Below, piece by piece: positions 54,016 to 62,955 of a stretch of DNA of 64,000 nt. This DNA comes from CAYNFR01 sp964616755 (GTDB lineage: Bacteria; Bacteroidota; Bacteroidia; Chitinophagales; Saprospiraceae). The notes below the pieces were generated by a model, which had not been told where the DNA came from, searched no databases, and worked only from the letters and a program-made list of their open reading frames with translations. The stretch spans positions 1 to 64,000 of the forward strand of contig CAZTSI010000013.1 of assembly GCA_964616755.1 (NCBI GenBank), given 5' to 3'. Each line of letters starts with the position of its first letter. The stretch's first letter is position 1. The translations under genes and the position numbers were made by a program.

Positions 54016-55506
54016 CTATCGTCGTACCCCTGTACGCCCTCTCACTAATGTTTTGATCAATATACCCGAATTTATACGGTCTGTCAAGAGCATATTATTG
54101 AGTACTGCGATTTCTTCCATTTCTGCTTCAGGAATGTTATAACTACGTAAGGCATCTTTCAATGTCATTGATTGTGCGACTTGCTGAATCTTTATGCGAT
54201 CCGGTTGTACATTTATCTTGCTAGGATCGGTTAATCTATCAAAATTGCCCATAGTATTTGCGAAAACACGATAGTATGTATTGAAGTCAGCATTAAGCGA
54301 TAATCCATGAAACAAATAAATTAAGCCATCATATTGAATGAGATACGTTAAAATACGCAAATCTTCTTGCTGTTGTGCTTGTTGCTGTGGATCTTGCTTA
54401 ATTCTAGACAACATAGCAATCGCTGGCAATCCGTTGACATTTGTAGAGGCAGATTCCAAGACTTCGAGTCCATATTCTTCTACGGCTGATTGTTGTGCAA
54501 GCCTTAAGTCCTTTTGATCTGACAAGGTCATTAGCATCATCGCCTTGCCATCAGGGGAAGCCATTTGAACCATTTGTGGCGTATTGACTACTTGCCAATT
54601 TGGGGGCACAGGAAAATGAAACTTTAGCTGCGGGTGAAAGAAGGTATTGTACTCCACGTAGCCTTGACGAGGATCTTCACCATAGATTAAGCCATCAATC
54701 ATGCGTAAATAGCTATCTCTGTTGATCTTCAAATTAGTCACGCCAAGCTGCTGTTGATATGCCTTAGATAATTGATGCACTCTTTCAAATCGATTCTCGG
54801 GATTTGGGTGAGTCGACATAAATTCAGGTATTTGCTGACCACTTTTCGATTGAAGCCTAGCCAAAACACCAAAAAAATTGGCCATCTCATGCGCATCATA
54901 ACCTATTTGTGTACTATAACTAACGCCCAATTCATCAGATTGACTCTCATCATCACGACCAAATTTCAAAAATAACATGCCTAATCCTTGTTCTGCGACT
55001 TCACCAAATTGCCTAAAATCTTCAGAGAATATCATTCCAGCAACGAACAAGCCGCCATACAACTGTTGCTTAGAAAGCTGAGCGGCAGAATGCCTAGCCG
55101 TAATATGTCCAATCTCATGACCCAAAACCCCGGCAAATTCTGCCTCGTTATTAAAATGTGCCAAAATTCCCCTTGTGAAATAAACGAAACCACCCGGCAC
55201 AGCGAAGGCGTTGATAACAGGACTATCTAATATTCTAAACTGATAATTAATGTCAGGGCGATGCGATATTCTTCCCATTTCTTTTCCCTTCTCGTTAATA
55301 AATGCCTGTAAAGTGTTATCATCATACAAGCCAAAATTTGCAATAATACTTGGGTCGCTTTCGCGCCCCATGGCCAACTCCTGTTCTTCAGAAACCAACA
55401 TTATCTGCTTTTTACCTGTTACTGGGTTTATGGCACATGATTGGATGACAAAAGCAGCAAGAAAGACAAGGGTTAAAGAGGATAGATGGAAGATAATCTT
55501 ATTCAT
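54016..55506 (-). CDS. M48 metalloprotease lipoprotein
   Basis: 496-residue zinc protease of the M48C (BepA/LoiP-like) group. Lipoprotein signal ending VIQSCAINPVTGKKQ, with the usual NPVTGKKQ after the Cys. The zinc site is GHEIGHITARHS (HExxH), with a downstream DELGVSYS supplying the third ligand. STHPNPENRFERVHQL is family-typical. The C-terminal 200 residues, ending in a LysM-like/BepA-unlike segment (ALRSYNIPEAEMEEIAVLN), may be a binding module. The ATG at 55506 gives the best lipoprotein signal. Likely role in outer-membrane protein quality control, by analogy. Confidence 0.88.
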   Translation of the reverse strand: MNKIIFHLSSLTLVFLAAFVIQSCAINPVTGKKQIMLVSEEQELAMGRESDPSIIANFGLYDDNTLQAFINEKGKEMGRISHRPDINYQFRILDSPVINAFAVPGGFVYFTRGILAHFNNEAEFAGVLGHEIGHITARHSAAQLSKQQLYGGLFVAGMIFSEDFRQFGEVAEQGLGMLFLKFGRDDESQSDELGVSYSTQIGYDAHEMANFFGVLARLQSKSGQQIPEFMSTHPNPENRFERVHQLSKAYQQQLGVTNLKINRDSYLRMIDGLIYGEDPRQGYVEYNTFFHPQLKFHFPVPPNWQVVNTPQMVQMASPDGKAMMLMTLSDQKDLRLAQQSAVEEYGLEVLESASTNVNGLPAIAMLSRIKQDPQQQAQQQEDLRILTYLIQYDGLIYLFHGLSLNADFNTYYRVFANTMGNFDRLTDPSKINVQPDRIKIQQVAQSMTLKDALRSYNIPEAEMEEIAVLNNMLLTDRINSGILIKTLVRGRTGVRR

Positions 55507-55626
55507 TTTAAAAGATTTTAAGCTAAACATATAAATATGACGGATTTTTGCACTAATGTGATGTTAAGAAGACTATAAAACTAGTCTATTAACGAATATT
55601 TTAAAAATAAAATAAGATTTAAATAA

Positions 55627-56724
55627 GTGAGCAAGAACGGTAGAGTATTAGTGGCAATGTCTGGCGGAATAGACTCCACCGTCACCGCTATGTTAATGCA
55701 TGAAGAAGGGTATGAAGTGGTGGGTATCACCATGAAAACCTGGGACTATGCCACAAGCGGCGGGGCAAAAAAAGAGACGGGGTGCTGTAGTCTTGATAGT
55801 ATCAATGATGCCCGTCAAGTGGCTGTAGATATGGGGTTTCATCATTTCATTGTCGATATACGAGAAGAGTTTGGTGATTATGTGATCGATGATTTTGTAC
55901 ATGAATACTTATCAGGACGCACACCTAACCCATGTGTTTTGTGCAATACGCATATTAAGTGGAGCGCCTTGCTGAAACGCGCAGATGCTATGGATTGTGC
56001 ATTTATTGCCACCGGCCATTATGCTCAAATCAAACAAGATGCTGGCCGATTTTTTGTCAGTAAGGCCATTGACCAACGGAAAGATCAATCGTATGTCTTA
56101 TGGGGATTGACCCAAGAATGTATGGCGCGCACTCAATTTCCGCTTGCACCCTACACAAAGGAAGAAATTCGGCAAATGGCTGCAGATCGCGGATATTTAG
56201 AATTGGCAAAAAAGGCAGAGAGTTATGAAATATGCTTTGTTCCTGACAATGACTATCGAGGTTTTTTGAAAAGACGACGTCCTGATATCGAGGAAACGTT
56301 AGCTGGAGGGCATTTTGTCAATAATGTTGGCGAGATCGTCGGCACCCACGAAGGGTATCCATTCTATACCATTGGCCAGCGAAAAGGACTGGGCAAAGCG
56401 TTTGGAACACCAAAATATGTCACCGATATTCGTCCCGACACCAATACGGTTGTTTTGGGCGATGTAGAAGATCTATTGAAAAATGGAATGATTGTGTACG
56501 ATATTAATCTTCAAAAATACCATGCCTTGCCAGAGGGTATGGAGGCGAGAACGATGGTTCGATATAACGATCCAGGCACGCTTGCACAACTCTACAACCA
56601 AAAAAACGAAATTCGTGTAGAATTTTTAGCCAATGTCAAAGGGATCGCCCCCGGACAATCTGCTGTTTTCTACGAAGGCGACGATGTGATCGGCGGCGGC
56701 AGAATTAAAGGAGGAGTAGGGTGA
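55627..56724 (+). CDS. mnmA: tRNA-specific 2-thiouridylase
   Basis: Adds sulfur to U34 of tRNA Lys, Glu and Gln. The 365-residue protein has the PP-loop AMSGGIDSTV, the catalytic Cys pair in NPCVLCNTHIKW and YEICFVPDNDY, and FYTIGQRKGLG in the C-terminal half. The start is GTG at 55627, chosen because KNGRVLVAMSGG follows at the usual distance. Converges with yqgE; only 5 bases separate their ends. Confidence 0.95.
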   Translation: MSKNGRVLVAMSGGIDSTVTAMLMHEEGYEVVGITMKTWDYATSGGAKKETGCCSLDSINDARQVAVDMGFHHFIVDIREEFGDYVIDDFVHEYLSGRTPNPCVLCNTHIKWSALLKRADAMDCAFIATGHYAQIKQDAGRFFVSKAIDQRKDQSYVLWGLTQECMARTQFPLAPYTKEEIRQMAADRGYLELAKKAESYEICFVPDNDYRGFLKRRRPDIEETLAGGHFVNNVGEIVGTHEGYPFYTIGQRKGLGKAFGTPKYVTDIRPDTNTVVLGDVEDLLKNGMIVYDINLQKYHALPEGMEARTMVRYNDPGTLAQLYNQKNEIRVEFLANVKGIAPGQSAVFYEGDDVIGGGRIKGGVG

Positions 56725-56729
56725 TCTCG

Positions 56730-57299
56730 TCAATTATAGTTATGATCAGGCGGTATTTGGGCGATTACACCATATACATCCCCTTTATGTCCTAAAATCG
56801 TTGCCCATAAATTCTTGTAATGCAATTGGAATGTATAGTTAGGATCCATCTCTACAGGTATCCAACTACCATAGACCATCTCATCTGAAAGCTGCCCGCT
56901 ACTCCACCCGCTATAACCAACGAAAAACTTGATATTATGAGGTTTTATTACTTCTGATTGAATTAAAAATTTGAGCTTTTCATAATCGCCACTCCAATAA
57001 ACACCTTTAGATACTTCTATGCTGTTGTCAAGTACATCACCGCGATCATGAATATAATGGAGTGTCTCATGCCCTACTGGCCCGCCATAAAACACAGGCG
57101 ACTCTATTTCTGGAAAATCATCAATTAACTCATTGATTGTTTGACCTAGTGGCTTATTGAGGATAAATCCAATACTACCTTCATCAGTATGCTCTACCAT
57201 CAAAATAACGGATCGCTTAAATCCATCCTCCATCATAAAAGGTTCGGCCAAAAGCAATACACCCTTAGCAATGTTCACTTTATTCAATTCTCCTCCCAT
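56730..57299 (-). CDS. YqgE/AlgH family protein
   Basis: 189-residue protein of the UPF0301 family, molecular role unknown. Seen: AKGVLLLAEPFMMEDGFKRS, VILMVEHTDEGSIGFILNKP, VFYGGPVGHETLHYIH and FVGYSGWSSGQLSDEM. Its first 16 bases overlap the end of fabD on the same strand, so translational coupling is likely. Confidence 0.92.
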   Translation of the reverse strand: MGGELNKVNIAKGVLLLAEPFMMEDGFKRSVILMVEHTDEGSIGFILNKPLGQTINELIDDFPEIESPVFYGGPVGHETLHYIHDRGDVLDNSIEVSKGVYWSGDYEKLKFLIQSEVIKPHNIKFFVGYSGWSSGQLSDEMVYGSWIPVEMDPNYTFQLHYKNLWATILGHKGDVYGVIAQIPPDHNYN

Positions 57300-58180
57300 A
57301 CAACTACTTCTGCTTCACGGTAAATCTTTTTGACCATAGCCGCTAATATTTTTCCCTTTCCCCCTAATTCAATAAATTGATGAATACCTGCCATCTGCAT
57401 ATGCTGAATAGTGTGCATCCATAGTACAGAACTCGTCAATTGGGCGATAAGGTTGCGTTTTAAATCCTCCGATTGCCTGTATGCTCGTGCGTCTACATTT
57501 TGATAAACATCTAAAGTAGCATCTTTAAAAGGAACAGCCTCCACAGCATGTCTAAAAGTATCCAATGCGGGCTGCATTAAAGGAGAGTGAAACGCCCCTC
57601 CTACAGCTATCTCAATAGCGCGTTTTGCGCCCGCAGCTTTGCATAATTCCGCTACCGCCAAAACAGCATCGCGCTCGCCACTGATCACAACTTGACCAGG
57701 ACAATTAAAATTCGCAGGGATCACGATGCCATCCACTTTGTCACAAATCTCTGAAATCACATCATCACTCTCCATGCCAAGAATAGCCGCCATTGTTCCA
57801 GGAATCTGATTGCAAGCTGCTTGCATTGCAGTCGAGCGCACCTTTACAAGTTGTAGCCCTTGCGAATAATCAATGACCCCCGCTGCCACTAATGCACTAA
57901 TTTCTCCAAGCGAATGTCCAGCTGCAGCGGTGATATCCTCTAGTTGATCCTTATAATGATTTAGTACCATCATACTATGAACAAAGACTGCTGGCTGTGT
58001 GATCGAGGTTTCCGTCAATTTTTGCTCTGGGCCCTCAAACATAACAGCACCTAGATTAAAGCCAAGTGCATCGTTGGCCTCTTCAAGCAACTGTCGAGCT
58101 TTAGCAGACGAGTCGAAGAGAAGTTTACCCATACCGACAAACTGTGCCGCCTGACCGGCAAATAGCAATGCTTTACTCAT
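57284..58180 (-). CDS. fabD: Malonyl-CoA:ACP transacylase
   Basis: Loads malonate onto ACP for fatty-acid elongation. Catalytic Ser90 in AAGHSLGEISAL, His in GGAFHSPLMQPA and the N-terminal LLFAGQAAQFVGMG are visible. The ATG at 58180 starts MSKALLFAGQ; a TTG at 58189 is in frame. Length 298 is normal. Other fatty-acid genes (fabH, accBC) are far away at 9046-12503. Confidence 0.95.
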   Translation of the reverse strand: MSKALLFAGQAAQFVGMGKLLFDSSAKARQLLEEANDALGFNLGAVMFEGPEQKLTETSITQPAVFVHSMMVLNHYKDQLEDITAAAGHSLGEISALVAAGVIDYSQGLQLVKVRSTAMQAACNQIPGTMAAILGMESDDVISEICDKVDGIVIPANFNCPGQVVISGERDAVLAVAELCKAAGAKRAIEIAVGGAFHSPLMQPALDTFRHAVEAVPFKDATLDVYQNVDARAYRQSEDLKRNLIAQLTSSVLWMHTIQHMQMAGIHQFIELGGKGKILAAMVKKIYREAEVVVWEEN

Positions 58181-58245
58181 AAAAGTCAATCATTTGTAAG
58201 AGCAAAAATGACTAAAAAAATCATTTTAACCGCTAAGTTTGACCA

Positions 58246-58842
58246 TTAATGCAATGATGCATTGACCAAATGCAAAAATTCACTGCGCGTTTCTGCATTC
58301 TTAAACTCTCCTGTGAAGGCCGATGTTGTTGTGAAAGAATTTTGCTTTTGGACTCCACGCATCATCATACACATGTGTGCCGCCTCGATCACCACTGCAA
58401 CCCCTAATGGCTTTAACGTCTCATGAATACACTTTAAGATCTGATCTGTCAAGCGTTCTTGAACCTGCAATCTTCGGGCGAATACATCGACCACACGCGG
58501 AATTTTGCTTAGTCCTACCACATATCCGTTGGGAATATAACCCACATGTACCTTACCAAAAAATGGCAGCAAATGATGCTCACAAAGGGAATATAACTCG
58601 ATATCCTTAACGATGACCATTTCGCTATATTCCTCCTGAAATAGCGCAGAATTCAAAATCGCATGGGCATCAAGATCATAACCATGCAATAAAAACTGCA
58701 TAGCCTTTGCCGCACGCTCCGGAGTTTTTACGAGCCCTTCACGCTCAGGATCTTCCTTTAATTCGGTAATAATGCCCTTATAATGTTCTGTTAAACTATT
58801 TGTAACCTCTTGGTTATACTTTTCTTTCTTGGTATATAACAT
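58246..58842 (-). CDS. folE: GTP cyclohydrolase I
   Basis: Makes 7,8-dihydroneopterin triphosphate from GTP, the entry to folate and biopterin. The zinc site is in LCEHHLLPFFGKVHVGY and CMMMRGVQKQNSFTTTS, and KIPRVVDVFARRLQVQERLT is the family signature. 198 residues. It is divergent from the histidine kinase gene and follows no close partner. Confidence 0.96.
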   Translation of the reverse strand: MLYTKKEKYNQEVTNSLTEHYKGIITELKEDPEREGLVKTPERAAKAMQFLLHGYDLDAHAILNSALFQEEYSEMVIVKDIELYSLCEHHLLPFFGKVHVGYIPNGYVVGLSKIPRVVDVFARRLQVQERLTDQILKCIHETLKPLGVAVVIEAAHMCMMMRGVQKQNSFTTTSAFTGEFKNAETRSEFLHLVNASLH

Positions 58843-58958
58843 GAAAATAGATTGTTTTTAAAATCAATTGAACAGCTATAACATCAAATTGATCGAATAG
58901 ATTAATGTTTTTATCGTAATAAAGACAAATCTAGCATCATAAGCAGTAAGTTTATTAC

Positions 58959-60047
58959 ATGTTTTTGTCTTTATCAAGTAATCAAAAGTTATATGAATGG
59001 GTTGAAAAGTCAGTCCAAAGAGGAATCGTATATCATATTTTCTTTTGGGTGGTCTTTTTCTTGTTTCTAGTGATCATAGACACTAATATTGACGAATCAC
59101 TAGGGAGTCGAATGCTGAGCAAAGCGCTCAGAATACTCTTTTTTGTGATCATCGTCTACATCAACTTAATCTACCTGTTTCCTTACATACTTAAGCAGAA
59201 CAGATTTGTTTTGTATATGCTGCTCTTGCTTTGCCTAGTCATTCTGATTACTCCGCTAGAGGTATTGTTGACATTTTATTTGATACCGGGCATTGGCAAA
59301 CCTTTGTCCGAGGCATTCACTTTTCAGAGTAACGCTACATATTTCTTGGGAAACTTTTTTGTCACCTTCTCCTCTTCTATCTATAAGATCATCAACGATT
59401 GGATAGAAAACCAAAACGAAAAAGTGGATCTTCAACGCCAAAACCTCAGATCAGAACTAAAATATCTGAAAACACAGATCAACCCCCATTTCTTTTTTAA
59501 TACACTCAATAGTCTTTATGCTTTAACGCTTAAGAAGAGTGACCAAGCCCCTGAAATCGTTCTAAAACTAAGCGAAATGATGCGCTATATGTTATATGAG
59601 AGTAATGAGCGAATGATTGAACTCTCAAAAGAGATCAATTATGTGGAAAATTATCTCGAATTAGAAAAATTGAGACACGGCAGTAACGTTCAAATCAACT
59701 TTCGCACCGTTGGGCAAGCCAATGGTCATACAATCGCACCTTTGTTATTCATCCCATTTCTCGAAAATACCTTTAAGCATGGTATTGACCACGAAATTAA
59801 CAAGGGGTTTGTAGACATTCAACTCGATATTACGGAGAAGTTAATTTCCTTATCTGTCAAAAATAGTAAGCCGCAAAAAATACTCAATCCCGCCCACGAC
59901 AAGAAGGTAGGCGGTATAGGCTTAACAAATGTCCGACGTAGATTGAATATTTTATATCCACATAAATATAAATTAGATATAGATGATTCAGAAACTGAGT
60001 TTCGCATTTTCTTACAATTAAAAAGTACTAAAAAACCTAAATTATGA
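58959..60047 (+). CDS. LytS-type sensor histidine kinase
   Basis: 362-residue membrane kinase. Four likely membrane helices lie between residues 20 and 150, followed by a short coiled part and the His-kinase (PF06580) domain: QINPHFFFNTLNSLYAL with the phospho-accepting His, LSEMMRYMLYES, and the ATP part LLFIPFLENTFKHG and GGIGLTNVRRRLNILYP. No extracellular sensor domain is seen, so it senses within the membrane or through a partner. Its last 4 bases overlap the start of the response-regulator gene. Confidence 0.92.
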   Translation: MFLSLSSNQKLYEWVEKSVQRGIVYHIFFWVVFFLFLVIIDTNIDESLGSRMLSKALRILFFVIIVYINLIYLFPYILKQNRFVLYMLLLLCLVILITPLEVLLTFYLIPGIGKPLSEAFTFQSNATYFLGNFFVTFSSSIYKIINDWIENQNEKVDLQRQNLRSELKYLKTQINPHFFFNTLNSLYALTLKKSDQAPEIVLKLSEMMRYMLYESNERMIELSKEINYVENYLELEKLRHGSNVQINFRTVGQANGHTIAPLLFIPFLENTFKHGIDHEINKGFVDIQLDITEKLISLSVKNSKPQKILNPAHDKKVGGIGLTNVRRRLNILYPHKYKLDIDDSETEFRIFLQLKSTKKPKL

Positions 60048-60769
60048 TCAACGCAATTATTGTCGATGACGAACCCTTAGCTTTAGACATCTTAGAATCC
60101 CACTTATCAAAAATAGAAGAGATTAACCTTGTCGCTCGCTGCCCGAATGCACTTGAAGCCAATAAAGCCCTAAAGGAACATGACATCGATTTAATGTTTC
60201 TTGATATTCATATGCCTCAGCTAACGGGCATTGAATTTCTGAGAAGTCTGGCAGATCCTCCAATGGTCATTTTTACAACAGCCTATTCGGACTACGCCGT
60301 TGAAGGTTTTAACCTAGAGGCACTAGATTATTTGCTGAAGCCTATCAGTTTTGAGCGCTTTTTCAAAGCAACGAATAAAGCGATAGACAAATTTAAGCTA
60401 GAGCGAATAGCAGAACTAGAGAAATCTTCTTCGCCAGAAGACGACTTTATCTTCATTAAGGCCGACAAGAAGATGATGAAGGTATTCTATAAAGACATTA
60501 TCTATATCGAAGGTCTAAAAGATTACGTCATCATACGCACTGATACAGGCCGTATTATTACCTTACAGACGATGAAAAGCCTTGAAGCAAAATTGCCGCC
60601 AAACATCTTTAAAAGAATCCATAGATCGTATATACTTAATATATTGCGGATTCAAGCGGTAGAAGGAAGCATGATCGAGATTCTTGAAAAAGGAGCGGTA
60701 AAACTTCTACCAATAGGAAAAAATTATAAAGAAGAATTAGAAGCTATTATTGATGCTAACAAACTCTGA
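60044..60769 (+). CDS. LytTR response regulator
   Basis: 241-residue partner of the LytS-type kinase. Receiver domain (1-120) with IIVDDEPLAL, phospho-Asp in MFLDIHMPQLTG and LLKPISFERF. LytTR DNA-binding domain (about 140-240) with IKADKKMMKVFYKDIIYIEG, TMKSLEAKLP and RIHRSYILNI. The 4-base ATGA overlap with the kinase gene indicates translational coupling. Target genes may include the two downstream genes, by position only. Confidence 0.93.
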   Translation: MINAIIVDDEPLALDILESHLSKIEEINLVARCPNALEANKALKEHDIDLMFLDIHMPQLTGIEFLRSLADPPMVIFTTAYSDYAVEGFNLEALDYLLKPISFERFFKATNKAIDKFKLERIAELEKSSSPEDDFIFIKADKKMMKVFYKDIIYIEGLKDYVIIRTDTGRIITLQTMKSLEAKLPPNIFKRIHRSYILNILRIQAVEGSMIEILEKGAVKLLPIGKNYKEELEAIIDANKL

Positions 60770-60812
60770 AAACCATGGCCGCGATATCTTTGAACTTGTT
60801 CGTATAGTCCAA

Positions 60813-61721
60813 ATGAAGAAACTGCGGATCAAAAATCTTCCCACCATGTATGTAAAACTTCTCTTACTCGTCTTCGCTCTGAACACAATCACCAGTATCT
60901 CAGCCCAATCTACTCCAGATGAAATAGCGATAAAAGCATTGATCGAACAATTGTTTGATGGGATGAATAAGGCAGATTCTACCATCATAAAGCCCCTTTT
61001 TATCAATAATGCCATTATATCCAGCATTTTTAAAGATCAAGAAGGCAATACCGTTAAGCGATCTAATCTTGCAACGTCATTTGTAACAACAGCTGGCACA
61101 GCTAGAGACAAAGTATGGAATGAAACAGTCTGGTCCTATAAATTTCACGTGGATGAGCCTATGGCCTATGTCTGGACTGAATACAGCTTTTTTTTAGATG
61201 ATGCCCTAAGTCATTGTGGAGTCAACATGTTCGAGATGCTAAAAGTGAAGGATACCTGGAGAATTTCAAGTATTACTGATACTCGTCGCACAACCAACTG
61301 CTATACTCAAGATAATATTAGTGTGCATAGACTTTTAGATGCTTGGCACAAAGCAGCCGCCATAGCAGATGAAAATATCTTTTTTGGCTTGATGGCCGAA
61401 GATGCTGTGTATATAGGTACGGATCCGACAGAACGATGGACAAGAGGTCAAATGATTAGTCTGTTAGGCAAGTACTTTGAGCGCGAAACAGCCTGGTCAT
61501 TTTCACCCTTGAGTCGCCAAGTAGAAGTGGATACGGAGAAAGGTATAGCATGGTTTGACGAACTTCTAGACACTTGGATGGGTACCTGTCGAGGCTCTGG
61601 AGTACTTCGTAAAAATGGAAATAATTGGCAAATTGTTCATTACCATCTGGCCATATCAGTGCCAAATGACAAGGTCAATAACTACTTAGAATTAATTGGC
61701 AAAGCGCCGCGTAAAGAATAA
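60813..61721 (+). CDS. Secreted protein with two NTF2/SnoaL-like domains
   Basis: About 302 residues from the ATG at 60813, or 291 from 60846, whose MYVKLLLLVFALNTITSISAQ makes a clean signal peptide. Two similar cone-shaped NTF2-like (SnoaL/DUF4440) domains follow, one at about 40-160 (LFDGMNKADSTIIKPLF, WTEYSFFLDD) and one at about 170-295 (LLDAWHKAAAIADENIFFGL, GSGVLRKNGNNWQIVHY). No catalytic residues were recognised. It starts inside or just after the response-regulator gene and ends 5 bases before the lactonase gene, so the four genes may be one operon. Confidence 0.8.
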   Translation: MKKLRIKNLPTMYVKLLLLVFALNTITSISAQSTPDEIAIKALIEQLFDGMNKADSTIIKPLFINNAIISSIFKDQEGNTVKRSNLATSFVTTAGTARDKVWNETVWSYKFHVDEPMAYVWTEYSFFLDDALSHCGVNMFEMLKVKDTWRISSITDTRRTTNCYTQDNISVHRLLDAWHKAAAIADENIFFGLMAEDAVYIGTDPTERWTRGQMISLLGKYFERETAWSFSPLSRQVEVDTEKGIAWFDELLDTWMGTCRGSGVLRKNGNNWQIVHYHLAISVPNDKVNNYLELIGKAPRKE

Positions 61722-61726
61722 ATAAC

Positions 61727-62938
61727 ATGAATCGCAAAGCTCTACTATTATTACCCATTACCACGATGATATTCGTTCATTGCCAAGGAGATAAAACGCC
61801 TACCATAGAGAATCCTACACAAGAAATGGCTACTACTACAGTAGATAAAGGTCAAAGCACTATTTTTTCACCGGATACGGTTGGTCAGACCTTTTATATC
61901 GGCACTTATACACAAAATGAAGGCTTTGTTGACGGAAAAGGTACAGGAATCTATCGCGCCACCCTGAAAAATGATGGTTCGGTTGTCTTAAATGCGAGTT
62001 ATCCAGCAGGCATTAATCCATCGTATATCAATGTGCACCCATCAAAAAAGTTCTTATATGCGGTCAATGAAACTGGAGGAACGGCAATGAATGCCTATGG
62101 CAGTATTTTGGGTTTTAGTATTACCGAATCAAAAGATCTTAGCTTGGCTAATGAGCAATCGGTGCAAGGGGTGGCACCTTGCTACATTTCAACCACGGGA
62201 TATGGCACACATCTTTTTGCAGCTAATTATACCTCGGGTTCCATTTCCGCCTTTACTATTTTAATTGATGGGAAAATTGGCCCTCTCACCGATCTCGTGC
62301 GCTTTTCTGGTAACGGGCCAAATAAATCACGTCAAGAATTACCCCATGCACATTTTATTGCCCCGGGGCCAGATACGCTTATATATGCGACAGATCTTGG
62401 TACCGATAAAATAAGAATATATAAGCTAGTGGCAAATAAGTTTCAGCAAGTTGACGAAGTACAATGCGCCGCAGGTGCTGGGCCTCGACACCTTGCCTTT
62501 CACCCAACACTGCCCATATTTTATGCCCTAAATGAATTGAACGGTACGATCGAGTCTTTTGTCAGCAAATCCGGCAAGTATAAAAAGAACCAGACCATAT
62601 CTAATGTCGGCGATAAAGATGGTACACTATCAAATGCCGGGGATATTGTCATAAGTAGTGATGGTCGATTTATGTATGCTAGCAATCGGGCAGACTTCAA
62701 TTCTATAGCCGTGTACAATCTTGATAATGAGGGCGGAATGAAGATGGTACAAGAAGTGAACAGCGGCGGACTAATTCCTAGAAACATTTGTATAGACCCT
62801 TCTGGCAAATTCCTATTGGTTGCGAATCAAAACAGCAATAATATCGTAAGCTTTACAATGAATCAACAAGACGGCACTTTAGTGAAATCTATGAGTTCCG
62901 AGGGTATTATGACGCCTGTATGTATTGCCTTTCTGTAA
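61727..62938 (+). CDS. Lactonase family beta-propeller protein
   Basis: 403-residue protein of the 6-phosphogluconolactonase (YbhE, PF10282) seven-bladed propeller family. Seen: FYIGTYTQNEGF (first blade), SYINVHPSKKFLYAVNE, GTHLFAANYTSGSISAF, LPHAHFIAPGP, AGAGPRHLAFHPT and SDGRFMYASNR. An N-terminal segment LLPITTMIFVHCQGD looks like a lipoprotein signal, though His at -1 of the Cys is unusual. An exported protein does not fit cytosolic 6-phosphogluconolactone, so it may act on another lactone. Last gene of the kinase-regulator-NTF2 cluster. Confidence 0.85.
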   Translation: MNRKALLLLPITTMIFVHCQGDKTPTIENPTQEMATTTVDKGQSTIFSPDTVGQTFYIGTYTQNEGFVDGKGTGIYRATLKNDGSVVLNASYPAGINPSYINVHPSKKFLYAVNETGGTAMNAYGSILGFSITESKDLSLANEQSVQGVAPCYISTTGYGTHLFAANYTSGSISAFTILIDGKIGPLTDLVRFSGNGPNKSRQELPHAHFIAPGPDTLIYATDLGTDKIRIYKLVANKFQQVDEVQCAAGAGPRHLAFHPTLPIFYALNELNGTIESFVSKSGKYKKNQTISNVGDKDGTLSNAGDIVISSDGRFMYASNRADFNSIAVYNLDNEGGMKMVQEVNSGGLIPRNICIDPSGKFLLVANQNSNNIVSFTMNQQDGTLVKSMSSEGIMTPVCIAFL

Positions 62939-62955
62939 TACCTAAGACTTTTACC

